This document shows positions 1-6,304 of a stretch of DNA of 8,528 bases, piece by piece. Under the pieces are notes generated by a model. The model saw nothing but the letters and a program-made list of their open reading frames with translations, had not been told where the DNA came from and did not search any database. Made by a program: the position numbers and the translations under genes. The stretch is from a bacterium (GTDB taxonomy: Bacteria; Spirochaetota; Spirochaetia; JABEVK01), in NCBI GenBank assembly GCA_021781625.1, contig JAJXWL010000067.1, forward strand, positions 1 to 8,528. The letters run 5' to 3'. Every line of letters begins with the position of its first letter. The first letter of the stretch is position 1.

Positions 1-719
1 GAGTCTCAGGAGTAGAACATCGCGTCAAATAAGCGGAAAGGCCTGTATCTAAAAAATAGAGCTTGGGTGCTTTAATCATTCGGGTTAAGGTATTGTTATG
101 CCAAGGTTCAACTAGGATAACGAGACCCGAAGATACGAGAAGTGAAAGCCATTTTTTTGCTGTCGGTTGACTGATCCCGATATCACGAGCCAGGTCTGCA
201 TACTGAAGCATTTTTCCACTTCTGGCAGCAGTTGCCGTTAAAAAACGTAAAAAAGCAAGCTCGTCGCCTACTTGCGACAAGCCCCCCCTCGATGAATGGC
301 CGAAAACACCTCCAGAAGACTCCCCTTCTCGGATTGTTTTCTTTTAGGGACTAAGACCTCTTTTGCCGGAAGAAAAGGGACATTTGGTCTACCATCGATC
401 TCGGCTTGTGACAGACCCAAGAGGTGCACAATACCAAGTCTTCCCGCTAAAGACTCACTAACAGCATGCATTAGGTGAAACATTTGCGAACCGGTCAGCC
501 AGTAATCCTGGGGCATACTGAATTTCGTCAATGATGACAGGAGGTTCGAAGCGCTGTAAGAAAAGTTCAGGCTCTTCAATGGCTAGACGTCTTAAAAGCG
601 GATCATCCAGCGTAACGTAGGTTCGTTTTTCCGACCTGTCGTGGTCCCGTAACCAAAAGTACTGGAAAGGTTTTGGCTATGATGAGGATCACGGGCTCGA
701 CGGCACGAGTTATATACAT
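1..719 (-). pseudogene. Decayed DUF4143-family AAA ATPase (AAA_14/DUF4143), 3' end outside the window
   Basis: The family is recognisable from ordered motifs on the minus strand. The start at 719 gives MYITRAVEP, followed by FPVLLVTGPRQVGKT (Walker A, bases 647-624). A second frame then gives TYVTLDDPLLRRLAIEEPELF and VIIDEIQYA (Walker B, 622 to about 512). A third frame gives DYWLTGSQMFHLMHAVSESLAGR and on to AIHRGG (about 516 to 288). A fourth segment gives LSQVGDELAFLRFLTATAARSGKML, then ISQPTAKKWL and YFLDTGLSAYL, open to base 1 (about 283 to 1). At each junction the frame changes and residues normally present in the family are missing: about a dozen after GKT, under twenty after IDEIQYA, and a few tens after AIHRG. 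The last junction falls at a run of seven C (282-288). Intact members are about 400-residue proteins of unclear role, often suspected to be toxin-antitoxin or defence related. Several independent lesions make sequencing error an unlikely explanation. Confidence 0.88.
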
Positions 720-807
720 GTCAGCAAACCTCGTCCAAATTAAAATCTGATTTTATAATAGACGAAATTCTCCAAAGAATCATAACCTTTGCTTCTTAAC
801 GCCCAAT

Positions 808-842
808 GGGGCCGATTCGTGGTTTGTACCTTCGGCCCCTTT
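808..842. terminator. GC-rich hairpin between two minus-strand genes, possible terminator
   Basis: GGGGCCGA (808-815) pairs perfectly with TCGGCCCC (832-839) around a 16-base loop. The stem sits 32 bases beyond the stop of the membrane protein gene ending at 871, where a terminator would be expected. The U-tract is poor in both directions (TTT on the plus strand, ATT on the minus strand), so it may be a weak or factor-assisted terminator, or an mRNA 3'-end stabiliser. Apart from this hairpin, the gap 720-870 shows nothing I can assign. Confidence 0.35.
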
Positions 843-870
843 AGCCGCCCTGAGTCTTGTTAGAAATAAC

Positions 871-1677
871 TCAAGATTTCTTTTTTAAAGAGAGTAACCC
901 CTGCAATATTCCAGCCAGAAAACTAATGACGAGAAACACAACGTAAAAGTACAGGGGCAAAAGTATGGGGATCAAGGCCATCGAGCCCGTGGATTGCACC
1001 AAGCTCATTCCCGGAAGAAAGCTCATAAAGGCCATCAGCATTCCTCCATCTGGACTGGCCAGGGCATAAATCTGAAAGATCAAGGTCCCAAAGGAGAGGA
1101 TTCCGAAACTTACAGGCAAGGCGACTAAGATGGCTTTGACAGCTAATAGAGGAATCGAAATGAGTTCTTCACCTGGAGAGTATTGATTTCCCACCTGGAT
1201 ATTTGTTGCTTCATCATCGAAGACCGCGCAAGCCAAAACGTAAAATAAAATTGCCGCCACGAGCATGATGAGAAAGGTCGCTAAGTCGCCTTTAATAAGG
1301 TTGACGAGCATCAAGATGACTGAAACGACCGACGCTACCGAAAGAGCTAGTCCAAGGACATCCGGGATGACCCGGCTTGAAAAGCCCGTCGGAGCTGCAG
1401 CAACCAGCCCAGTGATACCGTCAAGAAACTTTGCCGAAACAAAAATCAGAATAAAGCCTAACAGCATGATACCCAAGGCCATGAAGATTGTTCCTGTATC
1501 GCCGTCCGAAGCCTTGATGCCTGAGATCGCTCCCAAAACCAGGACAGCGACCAGAATCCACTGCCCTATCAAAACAGACCAGGACTCAAACCCGACAATG
1601 ATTTTGACGTTCACAACCTTTTTTAAAAGGCCTATAAAACGATCAAAATAATCGACAAAGAAATTCTTTTGACTCAT
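871..1677 (-). CDS. Polytopic inner-membrane protein of unknown function
   Basis: The 268-residue product is not recognised. About six hydrophobic segments are visible, near residues 33-53, 63-82, 104-126, 131-153, 175-206 and 232-258. They are preceded by a cationic amphipathic N-terminus (FDRFIGLLKKVVNVK) and followed by a short basic tail (SLKKKS), which suggests both ends are cytoplasmic. The connecting segment around residues 153-170 (FDDEATNIQVGNQYSPGEE) is acidic and probably forms the main soluble loop. No catalytic or transporter motif is evident. The start at 1677 is supported by AAGGAG (1686-1691) eight bases upstream. It is transcribed alone, 123 bases downstream of the short ORF ending at 1801, so read-through from the FMN reductase operon is possible but not shown. 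Confidence 0.82.
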   Translation of the reverse strand: MSQKNFFVDYFDRFIGLLKKVVNVKIIVGFESWSVLIGQWILVAVLVLGAISGIKASDGDTGTIFMALGIMLLGFILIFVSAKFLDGITGLVAAAPTGFSSRVIPDVLGLALSVASVVSVILMLVNLIKGDLATFLIMLVAAILFYVLACAVFDDEATNIQVGNQYSPGEELISIPLLAVKAILVALPVSFGILSFGTLIFQIYALASPDGGMLMAFMSFLPGMSLVQSTGSMALIPILLPLYFYVVFLVISFLAGILQGLLSLKKKS

Positions 1678-1800
1678 TTTGAATTCTCCTTGGGCTTGAG
1701 TCTACACCCATCTCAAAACCTCGTCATTAAATATTTTTTTGGCGATTTCTTTATAAACGCCAATACACGTCCTACTCGCGAACGGATTCGAGACTCTTTT

Positions 1801-1965
1801 TTATTCTTTTCCATTTGTAAACGTTAACCCAGTTAACTGATCTTTTAAGGCTTCGACAGCCGAAGAGGTGGGGTATAAGCCAATTAAGATTCCCCTGAGC
1901 TCTTCGAGTCTCTCATGGTGCAATCCAGAAAACGAGGTGATATAGCTATCTATGGATTCACTCAT
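1801..1965 (-). CDS. 54-residue DUF1801-like remnant with the centre missing
   Basis: This short ORF starts at ATG 1965-1963, which overlaps the TGA (1964-1962) of the upstream membrane protein gene as ATGA, the arrangement of translational coupling. The N-terminal part (IDSYITSFSGLHHERLEELRGIL) resembles the start of DUF1801/YdhG-like proteins (typically IxEYIxxFPxxxxxxLxxLR). The next part (IGLYPTSSAVEALKDQLTG) resembles a region that in full-length members lies some 40 residues further on (IGFYPTPSxIExFKxEL). The simplest reading is an in-frame internal deletion, followed by early termination after NGKE. It could still be translated, because start, stop and coupling are intact, but it would lack the core of the fold. 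The family match is from memory of the consensus and was not searched. Confidence 0.6.
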   Translation of the reverse strand: MSESIDSYITSFSGLHHERLEELRGILIGLYPTSSAVEALKDQLTGLTFTNGKE

Positions 1966-2336
1966 GTTCCAATTCCAGCAAGAAACAAGGCCGTAACGTC
2001 CACAATCAACAAGACCACGGCAGAACCGCCATGAAGTATTGGTAGCATTTTATTCGGCTTCTTAGTCAGAAGGAGGATTAGTCCAGTCACAACTTGCGTG
2101 ACCAAAGCCAGACCCATCACCGCAACAGCAATCCCTACTCCCGACCAGACCCTCGGCGTGAACAGAATCTGCATTAGGAAATAGTAGCCCATCGAAAACC
2201 ACAAGAAAAAGAACAGGTGAAATCCAAGTTTCACTTTTCCGTAAGGTTTGGCCTTTCGTCCAAGAAAGGCACCGAGTATCATCGCCACGAGTAATATCCC
2301 CGCCTCAACGAGAAACGGAAGCTGTCCTTGTTTCAT
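1962..2336 (-). CDS. Small four-helix membrane protein, function unknown
   Basis: The 124-residue product is strongly hydrophobic, with four likely transmembrane helices near residues 9-26, 36-57, 65-91 and 100-121. Basic stretches (GRKAKPYGKVK at 26-36, TKKPNK at 91-96) mark cytoplasmic connections. Two histidines at membrane edges (H40 in KLGFHLFFF, H102 in PILHGGS) recall small b-type cytochrome-like proteins, but there is no firm haem-binding pattern and I do not assign one. The gene starts 15 bases after the FMN reductase stop. Its SD (AAGGA within AAAAAGGAAAA) overlaps that stop region, and its own stop overlaps the start of the next ORF, so the three genes form one operon. A role in redox or detoxification alongside the reductase is inference from position only. 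Confidence 0.78.
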   Translation of the reverse strand: MKQGQLPFLVEAGILLVAMILGAFLGRKAKPYGKVKLGFHLFFFLWFSMGYYFLMQILFTPRVWSGVGIAVAVMGLALVTQVVTGLILLLTKKPNKMLPILHGGSAVVLLIVDVTALFLAGIGT

Positions 2337-2351
2337 GTGGTTTTTTCCTTT

Positions 2352-2930
2352 TTAGGCTTTAATTCTAGCGGTCTTAAGGGCTGAAGTCCACCAAATCAGT
2401 TCATCGATCATCGTTGTTACGCTGTTGGAAATATTCGGAAGGTCTTCAATGGCCTTTCCTTGTTGCCAAACTCCAAAGAAGTCACTTCCGCCAATATGCA
2501 CCGCATTTCTTGTAGGGTGAAGCTGTAATTCAATACAAATCATCCGTAAATGCTCAACAGCTCGGGCCCCGCCAACACTTCCATATCCGAAGAAGGCGGC
2601 CGCTTTGTGGTTCCATTCAGGGTAGGCAAAATCCATCGCGTTTTTTAAGGCCGCCGTGATGCTGTGGTTGTATTCAGCAACCAAGAAAATGTAGCCGTCG
2701 TATTCTGCAATCTTTTTCTGCCACTGTTGTCCCTTCGGATCTTGAGTAGGTGCCCACAAGTTCGAAGCCACTTCATTGAAAAAAGGAAGATGAAAATCGC
2801 GCAAATCCACAATTTCAAAAATGGCATCTGTTCGTTTTTGTGCGAGTTCCATAAGATACTTTGCCGGTTTGTCGGCAAAACGAGTGTCGCGAGTACTTGA
2901 AATAATTACGGCGATCTTGGGTACAGACAT
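2352..2930 (-). CDS. NADPH-dependent FMN reductase family protein (flavodoxin-like quinone/azo reductase)
   Basis: The 192-residue soluble protein has the FMN_red flavodoxin-like layout. A first strand (KIAVIISSTR, residues 5-14) leads into the FMN phosphate-binding loop. The family signature around AEYNHSITAALKNAMDF (residues 85-101) corresponds to the usual PEYNxSxPxxLKNAID, with A for P at the start. GYGSVGGARAVEHLR (115-129) is the second flavin-contacting loop. Members reduce FMN, quinones or azo compounds with NAD(P)H in the cytoplasm. The exact substrate cannot be read from sequence. The start at 2930 has AAGGAG (2936-2941) five bases upstream. It is the first gene of a minus-strand operon with the membrane protein and the DUF1801-like ORF, and is divergent from a TetR repressor, a common context for inducible reductases. 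Confidence 0.92.
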   Translation of the reverse strand: MSVPKIAVIISSTRDTRFADKPAKYLMELAQKRTDAIFEIVDLRDFHLPFFNEVASNLWAPTQDPKGQQWQKKIAEYDGYIFLVAEYNHSITAALKNAMDFAYPEWNHKAAAFFGYGSVGGARAVEHLRMICIELQLHPTRNAVHIGGSDFFGVWQQGKAIEDLPNISNSVTTMIDELIWWTSALKTARIKA

Positions 2931-2963
2931 AGATTCTCCTTGAAGTTAAACTCTGTTCCCGAT

Positions 2964-2992
2964 AAAATACTTAACAAAAACCTTAACGTCAA
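2964..2992 (-). promoter_or_regulatory. Sigma70-type promoter of the FMN reductase operon
   Basis: On the minus strand, TTGACG (2992-2987) and TATTTT (2969-2964) are separated by exactly 17 bases. The predicted start of transcription lies near 2957, about 27 bases upstream of the ATG at 2930, leaving room for the SD. The TetR operator at 3049-3064 is 57 bases upstream of this -35, so direct steric repression of this promoter by the neighbouring TetR is not evident. Confidence 0.6.
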
Positions 2993-3037
2993 TTTTTTTT
3001 CGATTGAAGCAGTCCGCTTTAAAATTTGACTCAAACC

Positions 3038-3066
3038 TTGATTTTTTATATACCTATCGGTATAAT
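3038..3066 (+). promoter_or_regulatory. Promoter of the tetR gene, with operator inside the spacer
   Basis: TTGATT (3038-3043) and TATAAT (3061-3066, a perfect -10) are separated by 17 bases. The predicted transcription start falls at about 3073-3074, which is the first base of the tetR start codon, so the mRNA would be leaderless. No SD is present in the bases before the ATG, which agrees with this. Confidence 0.7.
3049..3064 (+). promoter_or_regulatory. TetR operator O1 (TATACCTATCGGTATA)
   Basis: Half-sites TATACC and GGTATA form an inverted repeat around a four-base centre (TATC). It fills the tetR promoter spacer and covers four bases of the -10. The same 16 bases recur with one difference at 3677-3692. 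Binding here would block RNA polymerase, so autorepression is expected. Confidence 0.75.
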
Positions 3067-3073
3067 TCATTTT

Positions 3074-3640
3074 ATGAAGGAAAATGCTGAACGCTTGCTG
3101 AAAGAAGCGGAACGACTTTTTGCTGAACGAGGACTTGAAGCAGTTGGCATACAAGAAATTGTCGAAAACTGCGACCTTACAAAACCAACTCTGTATTACT
3201 ATTTCGGCAGTAGGGAAGGTCTTACACAAGTTCTTTTTCGACAAGGGTTCCTTCGGTTGAATTCCGCTCTCGACACCCAATCCGTCTATGAAGGCGACCT
3301 TCCTACTTATTTAAAACAGCAATGGAAACTTTGGTTTGGGGTTGTCGAAGCGATGCCAGATTTTTTCAGGGTTGCTTTATCAGCCCTTTACCTTCCCCCT
3401 GCCAACACCCACCAAGTCCAATTAAAACCCCACTGGGACCGACTTCACCATAGGTTTGAGGAGCTTTTTACGAAAGCAACTGTCCACTATGGCAATATGC
3501 GTGGAAGAGAGCACTTGTTGGCCTTTTCTTGGCTGGGACTTCTTCAGCACTGGACAGGGGCCTTTTTGAGGGAAGGAGGACTCGACCCACGTGTTGAAGA
3601 CCCCATCCTTCGCCCTTTTTTATACGGCCTGTTCTCATAA
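3074..3640 (+). CDS. TetR/AcrR-family transcriptional repressor
   Basis: The 188-residue protein has a typical TetR N-terminal DNA-binding domain. The first helix runs through LLKEAERLFAERG. The helix-turn-helix lies at about residues 25-45, with the recognition part LTKPTLYYYFGSREGL. The C-terminal ligand-binding and dimerisation half (roughly 55-188) is divergent and gives no ligand clue. The start at 3074 is chosen because it yields the normal distance to the helix-turn-helix. An in-frame TTG at 3026 would put the operator and -10 inside the coding region, so it is rejected. No SD precedes 3074; the perfect -10 ends seven bases before it, so leaderless translation is likely. The gene is divergent from the FMN reductase operon and upstream of the GH13 gene, which carries the same operator. 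Confidence 0.93.
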   Translation: MKENAERLLKEAERLFAERGLEAVGIQEIVENCDLTKPTLYYYFGSREGLTQVLFRQGFLRLNSALDTQSVYEGDLPTYLKQQWKLWFGVVEAMPDFFRVALSALYLPPANTHQVQLKPHWDRLHHRFEELFTKATVHYGNMRGREHLLAFSWLGLLQHWTGAFLREGGLDPRVEDPILRPFLYGLFS

Positions 3641-3667
3641 TTCCTGGGAGCAGAATGATTTTTTTTT
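3637..3667 (+). terminator. Intrinsic terminator of tetR
   Basis: ATTCCTG (3640-3646) pairs with CAGAAT (3651-3656) around loop GGAG with one bulged C. The stem can extend outwards by two more pairs. It is followed by a run of nine T (3659-3667) and sits directly on the tetR stop codon. It separates tetR from the GH13 gene, which therefore needs its own promoter. Confidence 0.65.
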
Positions 3668-3694
3668 GTATATGAATATACCTACCGGTATATA
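3666..3694 (+). promoter_or_regulatory. Promoter of the GH13 gene
   Basis: TTGTAT (3666-3671) and TATATA (3689-3694) are separated by 17 bases. The offsets from -35 to operator (11) and from operator to -10 (12) equal those in the tetR promoter. The expected transcription start is near 3700-3702, inside or at the SD AAGGAG (3697-3702). The leader would then be only about eight bases with a truncated SD; a slightly earlier start or read-through from tetR would keep the full SD. Confidence 0.55.
3677..3692 (+). promoter_or_regulatory. TetR operator O2 (TATACCTACCGGTATA)
   Basis: Inverted half-sites TATACC and GGTATA with centre TACC. It differs from the tetR operator by one base in the centre only, so both half-sites are fully conserved. 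One more flanking pair (A3676 with T3693) extends the symmetry to 18 bases. It lies between -35 and -10 of the GH13 promoter. Confidence 0.75.
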
Positions 3695-3708
3695 TAAAGG
3701 AGAAAATA

Positions 3709-5076
3709 ATGTCTTCCGAACACAATTCTTGGGTGAGGGATGCCCTCATCTACCATATTTTTCCCCTGGGACTGTGTGGTGCCCCAGCCAGTTCTGAACC
3801 TAAGCAACCCAGCAGGTCCAGGATCAAAGCTCTACTCGAGTGGAAAGCTCAAGCCGCCAGTCTCGGGTGCAACACACTTCTGCTAGGACCCTTTTGGGAA
3901 TCGGTAAGTCATGGCTACGACATCACGGATTACAGAACAGTTGACCGAAGACTAGGCACAAAGGACGATTTAGCCTCGGTTCTCTCAGAGTGGAAAAATC
4001 AAGGGTTCCGTTTGGTCTTCGATGGCGTGTTCAATCACTGCGGAAGAGGATTTCCACCTTTTGTCGACTTGTGTCAGAAAGGTGAATCCAGCCCTTACGT
4101 GGACTGGTTTGACGGTGTCGACTTCTCGAAACGGAGTCCTTATGGTGATCCCTTCTCGTACAAAGGATGGAGTGGCCACTTCAACTTGGTCAAATTCCGC
4201 CTGAGTAACCCTGCATTACGCGAATACCTTTTTTCGTCAATCGCATCATGGATAGATGACTACGACATAGATGGCCTCAGGATCGATGCGGCAGATGTCA
4301 TCGACAAGGATTTTCTTCGAGACCTAGTTCGTTTTTGTCGTAGCAAAAAACACGACTTCTGGTTTGTCGGCGAAGTTGTCCACGGCAACTACCGCGATTG
4401 GACAGATACAGGACTCGACTCGATCACCAATTACGAACTTTATAAAGGGCTTTGGTCTTCACATCATGACGGAAACTATTTTGAAATCGCTTGGTCCCTC
4501 AATCGGCAATTTGGTGAAGGGGGGGTGTACAATGGTCTTCGTCTCTACAACTTTGCTGAAAATCACGATGTCAATCGGGTAGCTTCTTTGGTCAACGAAG
4601 CGCACCTCTACCCTCTTCACCTTCTGCTGTTTACCATACCGGGTGTTCCCAGCCTTTACTATGGCGAAGAGGCGGCCTGGAAAGGAGTTAAAGCCAACGG
4701 TAGCGATGCACCGCTTAGGCCAGCCCTCCAACCAGACGACTTAAAAGAGGGTAGCCAACCCGATCTAGCTCATGCAATTCGTCACTTTCACGAACTAAGG
4801 CAGAAGGTTCCCGCTTTAAAAGGACTGGATTACCAAGCGGCCCACGTGGCTTCTCATCAATTTGCCTTTTGGCGAAGAGACAACCAAGGCCACAGGGCCT
4901 TAGTCGCTATCAACGCGGAAACAGAAAGAAAAGAAATTATCGTCGAGGCCCCCCAAGGAACTGTATGGGAGGACGCGCTCAACGGGGGAACCTGGCACAG
5001 TGACGGTAGACTCCATCTGGAACTTGACCCAATGTGGGGCCGAGTCCTTCATCCCGTTTCCCAAAACGGTTTTTAA
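3709..5076 (+). CDS. GH13 family alpha-glucan hydrolase (alpha-amylase/maltodextrin glucosidase-like), cytoplasmic
   Basis: The 455-residue protein carries the four conserved GH13 regions in order: I, DGVFNH (residues 105-110); II, GLRIDAAD (189-196) with nucleophile D193; III, FVGEVVHG (219-226) with acid/base E222; IV, AENHDVNR (283-290) with transition-state stabiliser D287. These lie on the usual (beta/alpha)8 barrel, and residues from about 375 form the C-terminal beta domain (FAFWRRDN, ALVAINAE). All catalytic residues are present, so activity on alpha-1,4-glucans or maltodextrins is expected; precise specificity is not decidable here. There is no signal peptide, so it should act on imported or stored glucans in the cytoplasm. 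Region II has D196 where K or H is common, and the residue before NHD is E284, so it is not a textbook amylase subfamily. The SD AAGGAG lies six bases upstream. Its promoter carries the TetR operator. It ends 24 bases from the convergent S1 gene. Confidence 0.92.
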   Translation: MSSEHNSWVRDALIYHIFPLGLCGAPASSEPKQPSRSRIKALLEWKAQAASLGCNTLLLGPFWESVSHGYDITDYRTVDRRLGTKDDLASVLSEWKNQGFRLVFDGVFNHCGRGFPPFVDLCQKGESSPYVDWFDGVDFSKRSPYGDPFSYKGWSGHFNLVKFRLSNPALREYLFSSIASWIDDYDIDGLRIDAADVIDKDFLRDLVRFCRSKKHDFWFVGEVVHGNYRDWTDTGLDSITNYELYKGLWSSHHDGNYFEIAWSLNRQFGEGGVYNGLRLYNFAENHDVNRVASLVNEAHLYPLHLLLFTIPGVPSLYYGEEAAWKGVKANGSDAPLRPALQPDDLKEGSQPDLAHAIRHFHELRQKVPALKGLDYQAAHVASHQFAFWRRDNQGHRALVAINAETERKEIIVEAPQGTVWEDALNGGTWHSDGRLHLELDPMWGRVLHPVSQNGF

Positions 5077-5100
5077 TAAGCTGGAGTTGTACCTGATTTT

Positions 5101-6258
5101 CTACTTTTTCTTCAACAACTTCGCGAAAGGATTATAAGTAGTCCCCTCAGTGTCTTCCATATACTTGGCGGTTGCGGCGTCTTCTTCTTGCGTGGTAGCA
5201 GGCTTAAGCGCCAGCCGCCGTCCGGCAACGTCTGCCGACAACACCTGAACTGACACCGTCTGGCCCACTTTGACGGGGACTTCGCCTGTAGCATAACGGC
5301 TGTCGGTGACAAATTCGGACACATGGATCAACCCATCCAACCCGGGTTCTAAGGTCACAAAAGCTCCATAGTTGGTCACCCGCGAAACCTTTCCCGAATG
5401 TTTAGAGCCTTCAGGGTAACGGGCGGTCACACTGTCCCAAGGGTCAGCCGTAAAATTCTTAGTGGACAAGGAGAGTTTTTCATTCACCCAATCCAACTTC
5501 AAAACGGCAGCTTCGACGACTTGCCCCACGGTAAACAGCTTGTGGGGGTCCTCAACCTTGGTCCGGCCCATTTCTGAGACCGGTAAAAGAGCCTGGACTC
5601 CGCCCAAGTCAACAAACACGCCAAAACTTTGAATCGACGTCACAGGCCCTTTGACGAGCATGCCCACTTGCAGGGTCTTTTTCAGCTCTTCAATTTTGTT
5701 TTGATGAATTTTCTCGTGGAGCACACGATTCGAGACGAGAATCTTTCGCCCTTCGTCTTTATATTCTTGAACCTCGAAAGTTAAAACTTTTCCGACAACC
5801 TCGTGGGAATCTTCAACCCGATGGGAACCCATCTGGGAATAGGGGCAGAAGGCTTTAAACGCCCCGATTTTGATCTCGTAACCGCCTTTAATTTCTTTTT
5901 CAACCAACCCTTCTACCGGTATCTTTTCTTGAAAGGCACGTTCGAGAAGTTCTGTTCCCGCTGATTCGGCATTGATCTTTGAAGTAAAGTACATTTCACC
6001 CGAGTCAGCTCGCAAAAAGTACACTTTGAGCTTGTCGCCCACCCGAGCACGCAACTGGCCGTCTTTGTCTTTTAACTCATCCAACGCCAAGATGCCTTCG
6101 CTTTTTCCGTTCAACTGCAAAAACGCGTAGTCTTTCGACAGCGACAATATCGTCGTCTCGACGGGCTGTCCTGGCTGATAGGTTTCGACTCGGGTCAAAC
6201 TTTGTTCGAACAGAGTGGCAAAATCCGACGAAGCGGAGGTGGTAGACTTTACTTTCAT
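5101..6258 (-). CDS. Four-repeat S1-domain RNA-binding protein (ribosomal protein S1-like)
   Basis: The 385-residue protein is built from four S1 (OB-fold) repeats, at about residues 28-95, 113-178, 198-267 and 283-353. Repeats three and four are the most canonical, with SFGVFVDLGGVQALLPVSEM and NYGAFVTLEPGLDGLIHVSE. Repeats one and two are more divergent. S1 proteins bind single-stranded mRNA, usually on the 30S subunit, to help translation initiation. Classical proteobacterial RpsA has six repeats in about 557 residues, so this is either a shorter S1 or an additional S1-type factor; I leave the symbol blank. The tail (NPFAKLLKKK) is basic. The start at 6258 has SD AGAGGA (6264-6269) five bases upstream. 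A longer in-frame ATG at 6306 lacks this and would overlap the divergent glycosylase gene. Start codons of the two divergent genes are 46 bases apart. Confidence 0.9.
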   Translation of the reverse strand: MKVKSTTSASSDFATLFEQSLTRVETYQPGQPVETTILSLSKDYAFLQLNGKSEGILALDELKDKDGQLRARVGDKLKVYFLRADSGEMYFTSKINAESAGTELLERAFQEKIPVEGLVEKEIKGGYEIKIGAFKAFCPYSQMGSHRVEDSHEVVGKVLTFEVQEYKDEGRKILVSNRVLHEKIHQNKIEELKKTLQVGMLVKGPVTSIQSFGVFVDLGGVQALLPVSEMGRTKVEDPHKLFTVGQVVEAAVLKLDWVNEKLSLSTKNFTADPWDSVTARYPEGSKHSGKVSRVTNYGAFVTLEPGLDGLIHVSEFVTDSRYATGEVPVKVGQTVSVQVLSADVAGRRLALKPATTQEEDAATAKYMEDTEGTTYNPFAKLLKKK

Positions 6259-6304
6259 CCTGATCCTCTTAATATGAGTTATTATAGCAGAAAGGTTGCT
6301 CTTC

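Noticed and set aside
1739..1763. Hairpin TTGGCG/CGCCAA beside a run of T in the gap upstream of the membrane protein gene
   Set aside because: For minus-strand transcription the stem is followed by A residues, not U, and no plus-strand gene ends there; six pairs with a 13-base loop are not enough to call a terminator.
3026..3073. Sixteen-residue N-terminal extension of the TetR protein from TTG 3026
   Set aside because: It would translate the operator and -10 and extend the protein beyond the usual TetR N-terminus; promoter placement favours ATG 3074.
2906..3280. 124-codon minus-strand open frame over the reductase-tetR intergenic region
   Set aside because: Overlaps the reductase start, both promoters and the TetR helix-turn-helix coding sequence; low-complexity composition.
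3468..3749. 93-codon minus-strand open frame over the tetR end and GH13 promoter
   Set aside because: Antisense shadow lying across a terminator and promoter, with no SD and no recognisable protein features.
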